A DNA stretch of 64,000 nucleotides from Amycolatopsis azurea DSM 43854 (GCF_001995215.1 NZ_MUXN01000003.1:1-64000), one strand, 5' to 3'. Positions 1 to 9,071 are shown, numbered from the stretch's first letter. Program-made: numbers and translations. The notes: generated by a model from the sequence alone, not told the origin.

Positions 1-1270
1 CCACCGCGAACGCCAGCGCCACGAGGAACGCGATGTTCTGCCCGTTGGCGAGGATGCCGCCGAGGATCGCGACCGCGCCGATCACCAGCGCGGTGATCCG
101 GGCGACCTTCACCTCCGAAGCCGGTGTCGCCTTGCCCTTCTTGATCACGTTGGCGTAGACGTCGTGTGCGAACGACGCCGACGCCGTGATCGTCAGGCCC
201 GCGACCACCGCGAGGATCGTCGCGAAGGCGATCGCCGCGATCAGGCCGAGCAGGATCGGCCCGCCGAGTTCCAGCGCCAGCAGCGGGGCGGCCGAGTTCA
301 CGCCACCGGGCGCCGCCTTGATCTTGTCCGCGCCGACCAGCGCGCCCGCGCCGTAGCCGAGCACCAGGGTGAACAGGTAGAAGACGCCGATCAGGCCGAT
401 CGCCCACACCACGGAACGGCGGGCTTCCTTCGCCGTCGGCACGGTGTAGAAGCGCATCAGGACGTGCGGCAGGCCCGCGGTGCCGAGCACCAGCGCGATG
501 CCGAGTGAGAGGAAGTCCAGTTTGGTGGTGCCGGTCTTGCCGTACTGGTTGCCCGGCCCGAGCAGCGCCTCACCGGCCTTGCCCGCCTTGTCCACGGCGC
601 CTTGCAGCAGCGAGGAAAGGTTGAAGCCGTACATGCCGAGCACCCACAGCGTCATCGCCAGCGCGCCGACGATGAGCAGCGCCGCCTTGATGATCTGGAC
701 CCAGGTGGTGCCCTTCATGCCGCCGATGAGCACGTAGGCGATCATGATGATGCCGACGATCACGATGATCGCGGCCTGCCCGGCCTTGCTCTCGATCCCG
801 AGCAGCAGCGCGACGAGGCCACCGGCACCCGCCATCTGCGCCAGCAGGTAGAAGAACGACACGGCCAGGGTGGACGTCGCCGCCGCGGCCCGCACCGGGC
901 GCTGCTTCATCCGGAAGGCCAGCACGTCGCCCATGGTGAACTTGCCGGTGTTGCGCAGCAGTTCCGCGACCAGCAGCAGCGCGACCAGCCACGCCACCAG
1001 GAAGCCGATGGAGTAGAGGAAGCCGTCGTAGCCGTAGACGGCGATCGCGCCCGCGATCCCGAGGAACGACGCGGCGGACAGGTAGTCACCGGCGATGGCG
1101 ACGCCGTTCTGCGGACCGGTGAACGCGCGGCCCGCGGCGTAGTAGTCCGACGCCGTCTTCGTGTTGCGGCTGGCCCGGAACACGACGAACAGCGTCACCA
1201 CCACGAAGAGGCCGAAGATGGTGATGTTGAGTGCGGGGTTGCTTCCCTCGACTCCGGCGGCGAGTGTCAT
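1..1270 (-). CDS. actP: Cation/acetate symporter ActP-like, C-terminus beyond window
   Basis: About 423 residues are visible; the 3' end runs off the window. The protein is a multi-spanning sodium:solute symporter (SSS family). Early residues include the family hallmark GDYLSAASFLGIAG, followed by a conserved GLPHVLMRF segment later on, as in acetate permease ActP. The expected role is Na+ or H+ coupled uptake of acetate or a related monocarboxylate across the cytoplasmic membrane. The ATG at 1270 overlaps the TGA of the upstream DUF485 gene, so the two are translationally coupled. This DUF485-ActP pairing matches the yjcH-actP arrangement of E. coli. The substrate is inferred from family, and other short carboxylates are possible. 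Confidence 0.9.
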   Translation of the reverse strand, partial: MTLAAGVEGSNPALNITIFGLFVVVTLFVVFRASRNTKTASDYYAAGRAFTGPQNGVAIAGDYLSAASFLGIAGAIAVYGYDGFLYSIGFLVAWLVALLLVAELLRNTGKFTMGDVLAFRMKQRPVRAAAATSTLAVSFFYLLAQMAGAGGLVALLLGIESKAGQAAIIVIVGIIMIAYVLIGGMKGTTWVQIIKAALLIVGALAMTLWVLGMYGFNLSSLLQGAVDKAGKAGEALLGPGNQYGKTGTTKLDFLSLGIALVLGTAGLPHVLMRFYTVPTAKEARRSVVWAIGLIGVFYLFTLVLGYGAGALVGADKIKAAPGGVNSAAPLLALELGGPILLGLIAAIAFATILAVVAGLTITASASFAHDVYANVIKKGKATPASEVKVARITALVIGAVAILGGILANGQNIAFLVALAFAV

Positions 1271-1608
1271 TTGGTCTCACTCTCGAGGTCCGTGCGGATC
1301 TTCTCCGCGATGGGGTCGAGTTTCTTGTTCGCGTAGCGGACGTAGAGCCCGGTGATCACGAACGTCGAAACGAACTGCAGCAGACCGAAGACCAGGCCGA
1401 CGGTGATGTTGCCGACCAGCTTCGTGCTCATGAAGCCGTGCGCGTAGTCGGCGAGCAGTACGTAGAGCAGGTACCAGACGAGGAACAGCGCCGAGACGGG
1501 AAAGACGAACCGGCGCAGTCGCGAGCGCAGTTCCTTGAACTCGGGGCTGTCGTGGGCCTTGTCCCAGTCCACTTCGGGCGGACCCTGAGTGTCCGTTTCG
1601 GTACTCAT
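1267..1608 (-). CDS. DUF485 membrane protein, partner of ActP
   Basis: This is a 113-residue protein with two hydrophobic segments (about residues 37-60 and 72-95), a charged N-terminus and a positively charged C-terminal tail. That layout is typical of DUF485 (YjcH) proteins, which are encoded directly before acetate symporters. Its molecular role is not established; it is thought to accompany the symporter. The ATG is preceded by a good GAGGAGAG ribosome binding site. The TGA overlaps the actP start, which supports co-translation. It lies 67 bp downstream of another symporter gene on the same strand. Confidence 0.88.
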   Translation of the reverse strand: MSTETDTQGPPEVDWDKAHDSPEFKELRSRLRRFVFPVSALFLVWYLLYVLLADYAHGFMSTKLVGNITVGLVFGLLQFVSTFVITGLYVRYANKKLDPIAEKIRTDLESETK

Positions 1609-1675
1609 CGTGCTCTCCTCGCGCCGCCAATGTGTTCCGCGACACGTTAGGGAGGGGGCAACTGGACCGGAACCT

Positions 1676-3409
1676 TCAGCGGTTCAAACGCCTGCCGAGA
1701 CGACGAACGGTCGACGAACGGTACTCGGACCACGACGAAGGGGTCTCGGCCGTGCGATCGTCCAAATGCAGCCGCAGCATGGCGGCGGTCGACCAGGCCG
1801 GCGGCCTGCCCCGCCAGGAAACCACGATCATTACGCCGAATGCCAGTGGAACCGACCACGGCGCGGGCTGGGAGATCAGGATCGCGGGCAGACCGCTCAG
1901 GCTCGGGGCGAACAGGGCCACGAGGATCGAGCCCGAGGACGCGACCAGTCCGGTGAGGACACCGCTGATCGCGCCCGCCGCGGTGAGCCGGTTCCACCAG
2001 ATTCCGAGTACCAGAAGCGGGCAGAACGTCGACGCGGCCACGGTGAAACCCCAGGTGACGAGGACGCCCGCGTCCAATCTGGCCGACGGCAACGCGAGCA
2101 GGACCATCACCGCGGCTGCTCCGAGCACCGACCATCGCAGTCTCCGCAGTCCACCGGGCGCGAGGTCGTGCGCGATCGCGCCGGAGATCACCAGCAGCAG
2201 GCCGAGCGACGTCGCCAGGAACGCGGCGAACGCGCCCGCCGTCAGCAATCCGGTGAACAGCGACCCCGCCCAGCCGTCGTCGATCTGCGCCGGCAGCGCG
2301 ACGACGACGGTGTCGGTCGCACCGGAGACGTACAGCTCCGGCACCAGCACCCGGCCGAAGACGCCGTAAACCCCTGGGAACAGGTAGAAAACGCCGAGCA
2401 GGGCGACGGTGATCGCCGCGGTCCGGCGGGCGGCGCGGCCGTCCGGGCTGGTGTGGAAGCGCATCAGGACGTGCGGCAGGCCCATCGTGCCGAGCATGGT
2501 GGCGATCAGGATCGCCCAGGTGCCCAGCAGCGGGTAGCCGTGGTCGCCGAGGTCGAGCAGCGGCCGTTGCCAGTCCGGACCGCCGAGCGGCGCACCGCCC
2601 CGGACGGCGGGAACCGGTGCGCCCGAAGCGAATTCCAGTGTTTCGCCGCTCCTGGCCACCAGCTCTCCCGGTGGCACGACGTGCTTTTCCGGGGTGAGCA
2701 GCGTGGTCGGCTCGCGCAGGGTCAGCGTCACGTCGATCTCGAAGGACAGCTTGGTGTCGCGCGCGAAGTGGGTGAACTCCACCGGATGCACCGAAGCCGA
2801 CCGTTCCTCCGGGGAGACCTGGGAGACCAGCCAGATCGCGGGAACGATGAACAGCAACAGCTTCAGCACGAATTGGAACGCCTGGACGTAGGTCGCCGCC
2901 CGCATCCCGCCGAGCGCCAGTGTCGCGCTGACGGCGGTGCCCGCGATGACGACGCCGACCCAGTACGGCGTCCCGCCGACGGCGGTCAGCACGAGCCCCG
3001 CGGTCCTGAATTGCGGTACCAGGTAAAGGGTTCCGATCACCAGGACGACGAGCGCGGCGAGACGGCGCAGGGCGGGCGAGGCGAGCCGGGCCTCGGCGAA
3101 GTCCGGCACGGTGAGCGCGCCGGAACGCCGCATCGGCGCCGCGACGAGCACCAGCATCGCGATGTACCCGGCGGTGAACCCGACCGGGTACCAGAGCGCG
3201 CCGATGCCGTCTTTCACCACCAGCCCCGCGACGCCGAGGAACGACGCCGCGGACAGGTATTCGCCGGAGACCGCGGCGGAGTTGACCAGCGGCGAGATCC
3301 GGCGCGAGGCGACGAGGAAGTCCGACGTCGTGCGCATGGCGGCGACGCCGCGCAACCCGATCAGCAGGGTGACCAGCACGACGGGGGCCACCGAGAGCGC
3401 CGCGACCAC
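1676..3409 (-). CDS. Sodium:solute symporter (second ActP-like permease)
   Basis: A 577-residue multi-spanning SSS-family permease. It carries the family signatures SGEYLSAASFLGVAG near residue 40 and GLPHVLMRF in the middle. A hydrophilic insertion of roughly 90 residues (around 190-280) sits between membrane helices and is longer than in classical ActP. The GTG at 3409 was chosen because it overlaps the TAG of the upstream small membrane protein by one base. The open frame continues upstream, but there it is antiparallel or out of frame to other genes. Expected function is uptake of a small organic acid. Position between a LytTR two-component pair and the DUF485-ActP pair suggests regulated carboxylate uptake. 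Confidence 0.88.
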   Translation of the reverse strand: MVAALSVAPVVLVTLLIGLRGVAAMRTTSDFLVASRRISPLVNSAAVSGEYLSAASFLGVAGLVVKDGIGALWYPVGFTAGYIAMLVLVAAPMRRSGALTVPDFAEARLASPALRRLAALVVLVIGTLYLVPQFRTAGLVLTAVGGTPYWVGVVIAGTAVSATLALGGMRAATYVQAFQFVLKLLLFIVPAIWLVSQVSPEERSASVHPVEFTHFARDTKLSFEIDVTLTLREPTTLLTPEKHVVPPGELVARSGETLEFASGAPVPAVRGGAPLGGPDWQRPLLDLGDHGYPLLGTWAILIATMLGTMGLPHVLMRFHTSPDGRAARRTAAITVALLGVFYLFPGVYGVFGRVLVPELYVSGATDTVVVALPAQIDDGWAGSLFTGLLTAGAFAAFLATSLGLLLVISGAIAHDLAPGGLRRLRWSVLGAAAVMVLLALPSARLDAGVLVTWGFTVAASTFCPLLVLGIWWNRLTAAGAISGVLTGLVASSGSILVALFAPSLSGLPAILISQPAPWSVPLAFGVMIVVSWRGRPPAWSTAAMLRLHLDDRTAETPSSWSEYRSSTVRRLGRRLNR

Positions 3410-3756
3410 TAGTCGTCCTCGATCTTTTCCGCCCGGCGCAGCTGCCACCACGAAAGCAGCGCCATGGCCGGGTACGGGAGGATCGCGATCATCAGCCAGG
3501 ACAGCGGGATGCCCAGCAGCCGCACCGAATCCAGCCCGGGGAACAGCCCGAACACCAGCGGGAGCCCGAACACCAGCCCGAACATCCCGGCCAGCGCGGG
3601 GAGCCCGCGACGGCGCTGGGCCCGGTACAGCCGGTCCGCGCGTTCGGCGTCGCCCGCCGCCAGCCGGGGGACCCGCCAGCGTCCGCGCGCCCGGCGCCGC
3701 GAATGCGCGAGCCGGGTCTGCGGGCTGGTGACGGCGACCCGTTTGACGCGGCTCAC
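3409..3756 (-). CDS. Small two-helix membrane protein before the SSS permease
   Basis: This 115-residue protein has a basic N-terminal 45 residues, then two hydrophobic helices (about 53-72 and 80-105) and an acidic tail ending EKIEDD. It occupies the same slot relative to the second symporter as the DUF485 protein does relative to ActP, although the sequence is not obviously DUF485. It is probably an accessory subunit of the permease. The GTG start overlaps the regulator's TGA (GTGA), and its stop overlaps the permease start by one base. Function is inferred only from context. Confidence 0.75.
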   Translation of the reverse strand: MSRVKRVAVTSPQTRLAHSRRRARGRWRVPRLAAGDAERADRLYRAQRRRGLPALAGMFGLVFGLPLVFGLFPGLDSVRLLGIPLSWLMIAILPYPAMALLSWWQLRRAEKIEDD

Positions 3757-4523
3757 GCGCGGCTTCCCCGGCCCAGCTCACCGCGTTGCGCGGCGGCGAG
3801 CAGCCGGTCCCGCAGGTCGCGCGCGTGGCGGCGGCTCACCGGGACGTCGCCCGCCTCGGTGTGCGCGAGCAGCCCGCCGGTGGTGTCGCTGCGCAGTTCG
3901 AGCACCGCGTCCACGGCGAGCAGGAAACCCCGGTGCACCCGGGTGAAACCCGTTCCCTCCCAATACTCTTCGAGCCGGGAGATGGGCATCCGCGTGACGT
4001 GGACGCCGGACTTCGTGTGCAGCCGGACGTAATCGCCGTGCGCCTCGACGAACTGGACGTCGTCGCGCCGGACGTACCGGGTGCGCCCGCCGGATTCCAC
4101 CGGCAGCGCGGACATCGCGTCCGGCGCCGGTTTCGGCTCGCCGTCCTGGTTGCCCGCCATCCGGACCACTTTGGACAGTGCCGCCGACAGTCGTTCCGCG
4201 CGGACCGGTTTGAGCAGGTAGTCGACGGCGCCGATGCCGTACGCGGCGACGGCGTGCCCGTCGTGCGCGGTGACGAACACGATCACCGGCGGTTCGCTGA
4301 GCCGCGCCAGCAGTGACGCGAGTTCGAGCCCGTCGAGACCGGGCATGGAGATGTCGAGGAAGACGGCGTCGAAATGACTGCCCTGCAACAGCTTGAGCGC
4401 GCTGAGCGCGTCACCGGCCGCGACCACCTCGGCGACTTCCGGGGCCTCGCGCAGCAGGCTGCACAGCTCGTCGAGGGCGGGCGGGACGTCGTCGACCGCC
4501 AGCACCCGCAACCCGTTCGTCAC
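3753..4523 (-). CDS. LytTR-family response regulator
   Basis: 256 residues. The N-terminal receiver domain (about 5-120) has the acidic pair DD at 11-12, the phosphoacceptor Asp57 in VFLDISMPG, and the conserved Lys105 in LLKPVRAERL. The C-terminal half (about 140-240) is a LytTR DNA-binding domain with the RYVRRDDVQFVEAHGDYV and HRGFLLAVDAV signatures. GTG at 4523 is chosen because it overlaps the kinase TGA and removes an implausible Arg-rich extension. It presumably controls the downstream carboxylate permeases in response to the adjacent kinase, by analogy with LytS/LytTR systems such as BtsSR and YpdAB. The target promoter was not identified. Confidence 0.9.
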   Translation of the reverse strand: MTNGLRVLAVDDVPPALDELCSLLREAPEVAEVVAAGDALSALKLLQGSHFDAVFLDISMPGLDGLELASLLARLSEPPVIVFVTAHDGHAVAAYGIGAVDYLLKPVRAERLSAALSKVVRMAGNQDGEPKPAPDAMSALPVESGGRTRYVRRDDVQFVEAHGDYVRLHTKSGVHVTRMPISRLEEYWEGTGFTRVHRGFLLAVDAVLELRSDTTGGLLAHTEAGDVPVSRRHARDLRDRLLAAAQRGELGRGSRA

Positions 4524-5566
4524 GGCAGCACCCCCGGCTGGAATCGGGGCACGCGCACCACGACCCTGGTGCCCGCGCCGGTCTCGGTCTCGACCGTCAG
4601 GCCGTACCACGGTCCGTAGACGCTGCGCAGCCGTCTGTCCACATTGGCCAGTCCGACGCCGCCGTCGTCGCCGCGCCCGGCCAGGATCGCCGCCGCGCGG
4701 GCGGGGTCCATGCCGAGACCGTCGTCCTCGACGCTGATCACGCAGTCGTTCCCTTCCGCCATTCCCTGCACCTGGATGGACCCGGCCTCGGCGCGCGGCT
4801 CGATCCCGTGCCGGATCGCGTTCTCCACCAACGGTTCCAGCACGAGATACGGCACCGCGACGGCCAGCACCTCCGGCGCGACGCGCACCTGCACCCGGAG
4901 CCGCTCGCCGAGCACCGCGCGCTGCAACGCGAGGTACGTCTCGATGGCGCGGAACTCCTCGGCGACCATCGTGTACTCGCCGTGCCGGGCGAGGCTGTAG
5001 CGGGTGTAGTCGGCGAAGTCGAGCATCAGGTCACGGGCGCGGTCCGGGTCGGAGCGGACCAGCGACGAGATCACCGTGAGCGCGTTGTAGACGAAATGCG
5101 GCGAGATCTCGGCACGCAGTGCGCGCAGTTCCGCCTCCGCGGCCTGCTCGGCGGACGCTTCCAGCCTGCCGCGTTCGAGCGCGTGGACGACTAGCTCGGC
5201 GGCCTGCCTCGCGACGGCGTTCGTCCCTTCGGTGACCAGAAGGACCCCGGCCAGTTCGTCGTGGACGTGCAGCGGCAGCGCCAGCAGCCCGGGTTCGGAC
5301 ACCGGCGTCTCGGAATGGAGGACCTCGTCGAGCGCGGAGGCGACGACGTCGTCGGCCGCCGGACGGCCGGACCACAGGAGCGAGCCGGAAAGGTCGGTGA
5401 GCCCGAGGCCGGGGACCCCGAACAGCCTGCGGAGGCCGTGCGTGGCGTGGCGGGCGCGGGGTCCGGCGAGGCCGTCCATCAGATCGTCGGAGACGCGCTG
5501 GGCGGCGGCGAGCACCGGCACCGGATCCGCGTTCGCGGCGGGACGCCAGGGCAGACGGGTGGTCAT
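4520..5566 (-). CDS. LytS-type sensor histidine kinase, cytosolic
   Basis: 348 residues without evident membrane helices. The N-terminal 140 residues resemble a GAF-like sensor. The His_kinase (PF06580) region follows, with the phosphorylated His157 in ISPHFVYNAL. The ATP-binding half contains the N box LVENAIRHG and the G motifs EDDGLGMD and GVGLANV. ATG at 5566 has a GGAGGAGG ribosome binding site. It is the first gene of an overlapping operon with a LytTR regulator and two symporters, which suggests sensing of an intracellular signal linked to carboxylate uptake. Lack of the 5TM-LYT sensor seen in BtsS/YpdA is notable. Confidence 0.9.
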   Translation of the reverse strand: MTTRLPWRPAANADPVPVLAAAQRVSDDLMDGLAGPRARHATHGLRRLFGVPGLGLTDLSGSLLWSGRPAADDVVASALDEVLHSETPVSEPGLLALPLHVHDELAGVLLVTEGTNAVARQAAELVVHALERGRLEASAEQAAEAELRALRAEISPHFVYNALTVISSLVRSDPDRARDLMLDFADYTRYSLARHGEYTMVAEEFRAIETYLALQRAVLGERLRVQVRVAPEVLAVAVPYLVLEPLVENAIRHGIEPRAEAGSIQVQGMAEGNDCVISVEDDGLGMDPARAAAILAGRGDDGGVGLANVDRRLRSVYGPWYGLTVETETGAGTRVVVRVPRFQPGVLP

Positions 5567-5637
5567 CCGGCCTCCTCCACGACGTCGGGGCCTAGATCCT
5601 AACGTCGGTGCGTGGTTTCGCCGGTTACGCTCCGGGC

Positions 5638-6135
5638 ATGGTCCCCGGTGATGCTGTGGTGCTGCGCCTGGACGTCGTGATGCGTCGGCTCGCACTGGTC
5701 GGTTTCGTGGTCTTCGGCGCCGGAGGTGTGGTGGCCGTAGTCGTGTCACTGGCCGGACATGCCCGGCAGACCGGGTACGGGGTGCTGTTCGGCCTGCTCA
5801 GCGTGGTTTTCGCGGGGCTGATCCTGGTGGGCCTGCGGCGGTCGGCCGGTTCCCTGACGATCTCGGCCTCGGGCTTCGCGGTGGCGGCCAGGGAAGACGC
5901 CTTCGAGGTGCGCTGGACCGAGGTGACCCGGCTGCGGGTCTGGCGCGAGAAACGCCGGGTGGGGCGCTGGATGCACTGGTGGCACTACCGGCTCGAGTGG
6001 ACCGGTTCCGGACCCGAGGTGCTTCTGGAGGACGGCGAGTACCTCTACGCGCTGGGGCACTTGGGCGGGGGCGCGCGGCTGTACGCGGCGCTGGAGCGGC
6101 TCGCTCCACCCACGACGCGCCTGGAGCTCGAGTGA
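5638..6135 (+). CDS. Hypothetical membrane protein, two helices and a cytosolic domain
   Basis: 165 residues. Two hydrophobic segments (about 17-40 and 45-65) are followed by a soluble domain of about 90 residues rich in Trp and Arg, ending in TTRLELE. The soluble part resembles the PH-like domain of small bacterial membrane proteins, but I cannot name the family. ATG at 5638 was preferred over the GTG 30 bases upstream, because it lies just before the hydrophobic segment. It is divergent from the LytS operon and convergent with the sugar ABC operon, with a 50-bp palindrome in the gap. Confidence 0.7.
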   Translation: MVPGDAVVLRLDVVMRRLALVGFVVFGAGGVVAVVVSLAGHARQTGYGVLFGLLSVVFAGLILVGLRRSAGSLTISASGFAVAAREDAFEVRWTEVTRLRVWREKRRVGRWMHWWHYRLEWTGSGPEVLLEDGEYLYALGHLGGGARLYAALERLAPPTTRLELE

Positions 6136-6149
6136 GCCGCCGGTCCAGG

Positions 6150-6199
6150 TGGTCGTGAGTGGTAAGTGTCGTTAGAACGACACTTACCACTCACGACCA
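6150..6199. repeat. Palindrome family A, copy 1
   Basis: A perfect 24-bp inverted repeat around a 2-base loop (AG), in the gap between two convergent genes. The left arm begins TGGTCGTGAGTGGTAAGTG. A second copy lies at 16885-16932, also between convergent genes; the copies differ by a compensated base pair in the stem. It could act as a bidirectional terminator, but there is no T-run. Confidence 0.9.
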
Positions 6200-6227
6200 A
6201 CCCGACCCACGCTGTTCCGCCGGTGCG

Positions 6228-7217
6228 TCAGCAGCTCTGCTTGTAGAAGTACTGCGCGTTCGCGTCCATGTTCGCCTTGGTGATGGAGTGCAGCGAAGCG
6301 GTCAGGTTGCGCGTGACCGGCTTGCCCTCCAGCGCCGCGATGGCCTGCTGGACGCCCTGCTGCCCGATGGAGGCCGGGTCCTGCGCGATGAGGCCCTGGT
6401 ACTCGCCCTTCTTCAGGCCCTCGATCTCCGACGGCGAGGCGTCGAAGCCGATCAGGTTGACCGCGCCGACCTTGCCCGCGTTCCGCAGACCGGTCGCGGC
6501 GCCCTCACCGGTGTTGAGGTTGGTCGCGAAGATGCCGATCAGGTCCGGGGTGGACGCCAGCGCGGCGGTCACCTTGGACGCGGCCTGGTCGGGCTCGTTC
6601 TGGGTGAACTGCACGCCCGCCGACTTCAGGTTCGGGTAGTTCTTCAGCTCGTCCTCGAATCCCTTCGCGCGGGTGTTCGTGGTCGAGGTGCCCGCGATGG
6701 TGTCGAGCACCAGCACCGAGCCGGTCTTGCCCGCGGCCAGTTCCGACATCGTCTTCGCGGCGAGCTTGCCGCCCTCGGCGTTGTCGGAGGAGATCGACGA
6801 CTCCGCCACGCTGGTGTCCTTCAGCGCGGTGTCGACCTCGATGATCTTCGCGCCGCGGCCCTTGACCTGCTGGATCGGCGCGAGCATCGCCTGCGCGTCG
6901 GTCGGCGCGATCAGCAGCGCGGCGGGCGGGTTGGAGCCCAGCGCGTTGACGAGCTGGGTCTGCATGGCCGCGTCGAATTTCTGCGGCGCCTGCGTGGTGA
7001 TCTCGTAGCCGGACTTCTTGGCCTCGGCTTCGGCACCGCACTGCATCGAGATGTAGAACGGCTCGGCCTGCACACCCGGGATCAGCGACAGCTTCTTGGT
7101 GTTGGTCTTCGCGCCGGAGTCGCCCGACGACGACTGGCCGACGGTGCCGCCACCGCAGGCGGTCAGCAGGAGGGCCGCGGAAAGGGCGGCACCGGTGACG
7201 AGCAGGGTCTTCTTCAT
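6228..7217 (-). CDS. Sugar ABC transporter substrate-binding lipoprotein
   Basis: A 329-residue periplasmic-binding-protein-like lipoprotein. It has a Lys-Lys N-terminus, a hydrophobic core and the lipobox LLTAC near residue 21, followed by a Gly/Ser linker. The rest matches the Peripla_BP_4 (RbsB/FrcB) fold, with IAPTDAQAMLAPI and LIGFDASPSEIEGLK. It binds a sugar outside the membrane and delivers it to the permease encoded next on the same strand. Gene order (regulator, isomerase, ATPase, permease, binding protein) and the divergent GH92 mannosidase point to mannose or a similar hexose. A fructose-type (Frc) system is the main alternative. It is the last gene of the operon. Confidence 0.9.
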   Translation of the reverse strand: MKKTLLVTGAALSAALLLTACGGGTVGQSSSGDSGAKTNTKKLSLIPGVQAEPFYISMQCGAEAEAKKSGYEITTQAPQKFDAAMQTQLVNALGSNPPAALLIAPTDAQAMLAPIQQVKGRGAKIIEVDTALKDTSVAESSISSDNAEGGKLAAKTMSELAAGKTGSVLVLDTIAGTSTTNTRAKGFEDELKNYPNLKSAGVQFTQNEPDQAASKVTAALASTPDLIGIFATNLNTGEGAATGLRNAGKVGAVNLIGFDASPSEIEGLKKGEYQGLIAQDPASIGQQGVQQAIAALEGKPVTRNLTASLHSITKANMDANAQYFYKQSC

Positions 7218-7248
7218 GGGGATTGCACCTCTTTGTGCGTAGGGAGAA

Positions 7249-8310
7249 CTAACGAGAGTTGCGGCGACGACGGCGCCGCTGGTCGAACCAGACCGCGGCG
7301 ATCAGCACCGCGCCGACCGCGATCATCTGCCAGAAGTCCTGGACCTGCGTGATGTTGAAGCCCTTCTTCAGCACCGCCGGGATGAACACGCCGATCACCG
7401 TGCCCAGCACCGAACCGACACCGCCGAAGAGACTCGTACCGCCCATCACCGTGGCGGCGATGGCGTTGAGGTTGTCGGTGGTGTGCGCCGAAATCGTCGT
7501 CGACGCGTAGTACGCCAGCGAGAGGAAACCGGCGACACCGGCGAGGAAACCGGTGAGCGTGTACACCTTCAGCAGGTGCGCGGTCACCCCGATGCCCGCC
7601 CGGCGCGCGCCCTCGGCGTTGGAGCCGACGGCGTAGGTGTAGCGGCCGAATTTGGTGGTGTGCAACAGCCACGCGCCGATCAGCGTGATCACCACGGCCA
7701 CCAGCACCAGGTTCGGCACCCCGCCGAACGATGTCCCGTAGCCGAGCGTCTTGTTGAGCTCGGTCGGCACGCTGCGCACGTCGGACCCGTTGTTCAGCAG
7801 GTACGCGGCGCCGAGCGCGGCACCCATCGTGCCGAGCGTGACGATCAGCGGCGGGATGTTCGCCACCGCGATCAGGAAACCGTTGATGAGCCCCCAGATC
7901 GTGCCCGCGACGACCGCCGCCAGGAGTCCGACCAGGATGACGTCCCAGCCGGCCTTGGTCGCGTCGCCGCCGGGGCTCATCGCCTCCATCGTCTTGCCGG
8001 CCACCATGCCCGCGAAGATCAGCACGGAACCGACCGACAGGTCGATGCCCGAGGTGATGATCACGAACGTCATGCCGACCGAGAGCACCAGCAGCACCGA
8101 GGTCTCGATGAGCAGCGTCTGGAAGGTGAACAGCGTCGCGAACTCGGCGGGCGCGATCGCGGTGAACACGATGATCAGCGCCAGCAGCACCAGTGCGATC
8201 CAGAACGTGTTGGCCCCGATCAGCCGCTGGCCGATCGACCGCTTGCCGAAGCCGCCGTCCACGGACGTCTGGATCTCGGGGTCCTTCTTCGTCGGAGTGG
8301 ACACGGTCAC
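7249..8310 (-). CDS. Sugar ABC transporter permease (RbsC/FrcC type)
   Basis: 353 residues with about ten predicted hydrophobic segments. Family signatures of BPD_transp_2 are seen: TSGIDLSVGSVLIFAGM and ANIPPLIVTLGTMGA. The GTG at 8310 overlaps the ATPase stop (GTGA). The longer open frame upstream runs over the ATPase gene in another frame and is not real. The hydrophilic N-terminal 30 residues end in RSIGQRL before the first helix. It forms the membrane channel for the hexose importer; a single permease gene implies a homodimer. It ends in an Arg-rich tail (RRRRRRNSR), followed after 31 bp by the binding-protein gene. Confidence 0.92.
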   Translation of the reverse strand: MTVSTPTKKDPEIQTSVDGGFGKRSIGQRLIGANTFWIALVLLALIIVFTAIAPAEFATLFTFQTLLIETSVLLVLSVGMTFVIITSGIDLSVGSVLIFAGMVAGKTMEAMSPGGDATKAGWDVILVGLLAAVVAGTIWGLINGFLIAVANIPPLIVTLGTMGAALGAAYLLNNGSDVRSVPTELNKTLGYGTSFGGVPNLVLVAVVITLIGAWLLHTTKFGRYTYAVGSNAEGARRAGIGVTAHLLKVYTLTGFLAGVAGFLSLAYYASTTISAHTTDNLNAIAATVMGGTSLFGGVGSVLGTVIGVFIPAVLKKGFNITQVQDFWQMIAVGAVLIAAVWFDQRRRRRRNSR

Positions 8311-9071
8311 GCCGCCTCCTCTTGTACGAGGGCGCCCGTCATCGCGGCGACCAGGTCTTCCAGTTTCGTGTCGGCGCCGGTGAACCGGGCGACGCGCTTG
8401 CCGAGCCGCAGCACCTCGATGCGGTCGGCCACCGACAGCACCTCGGGCATGTTGTGGCTGATCAGCACGACGGCGATGCCCTTGTCCCGCACCTTCTTGA
8501 TCACGTCGAGCACGCGTTCGCGCTGCACGACGCCGAGCGCGGCCGTCGGCTCGTCCATGAACACGACCTTCGAGGCCCAGACGACCGACCGCGCGACCGC
8601 GACGCTTTGGCGCTGCCCGCCCGAAAGCGAGCCGATCGGGACGTCGGTGCTCTGCAACGTCACGCCGAGCCGCTGGAACTCGTCCACGGCCTGGCGGCGC
8701 ATTTCCTTCTTGTCCAGCATTCCCAGCTTGCCGAGGATCCCCTTGCGGTGGATTTCCCTGCCGAGGAACAGGTTCGCGGCCGGATCGAGTTCCGGTGCGA
8801 CCGCGAGGTCCTGGTACACCGTCTCGATCCCCATCTTCCGTGCCGTGGTGGGGGAGTCCAGGTGGGCCTCGGCGCCGTCGAGCAGGATCTTGCCCGACGT
8901 CGGCTGCTCCGCACCGGACAGACATTTGACCAAAGTGGACTTCCCGGCGCCGTTGTCGCCGATCAGCGCGGTGACCTCACCGGCGCGGGCCTGGAAGGAC
9001 GCGCCGCGCAGGGCTTCGACCGAGCCGTACCGTTTGACCAGGTTCTGGGCGTCGAGCAGGAGTTCGCTCAC
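8307..9071 (-). CDS. Sugar ABC transporter ATP-binding protein (single-domain)
   Basis: 254 residues with one ABC domain: Walker A GDNGAGKST (about 38-46), Q-loop VYQDLA, signature LSGGQRQ, Walker B VVFMDEPTAAL and the H-loop SHNM. Ribose and arabinose systems usually have a duplicated ATPase of about 500 residues. A single-domain version resembles FrcA of fructose/mannose/ribose systems. It energises import through the adjacent permease. ATG at 9071 overlaps the manA stop (ATGA), and its own stop overlaps the permease start, so the operon is tightly coupled. Confidence 0.92.
   Translation of the reverse strand: MSELLLDAQNLVKRYGSVEALRGASFQARAGEVTALIGDNGAGKSTLVKCLSGAEQPTSGKILLDGAEAHLDSPTTARKMGIETVYQDLAVAPELDPAANLFLGREIHRKGILGKLGMLDKKEMRRQAVDEFQRLGVTLQSTDVPIGSLSGGQRQSVAVARSVVWASKVVFMDEPTAALGVVQRERVLDVIKKVRDKGIAVVLISHNMPEVLSVADRIEVLRLGKRVARFTGADTKLEDLVAAMTGALVQEEAA

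Noticed and set aside
1589..3412. 607-codon forward frame antisense to the second symporter
   Set aside because: Arg/Gln/His-rich shadow frame; the minus strand shows conserved SSS motifs.
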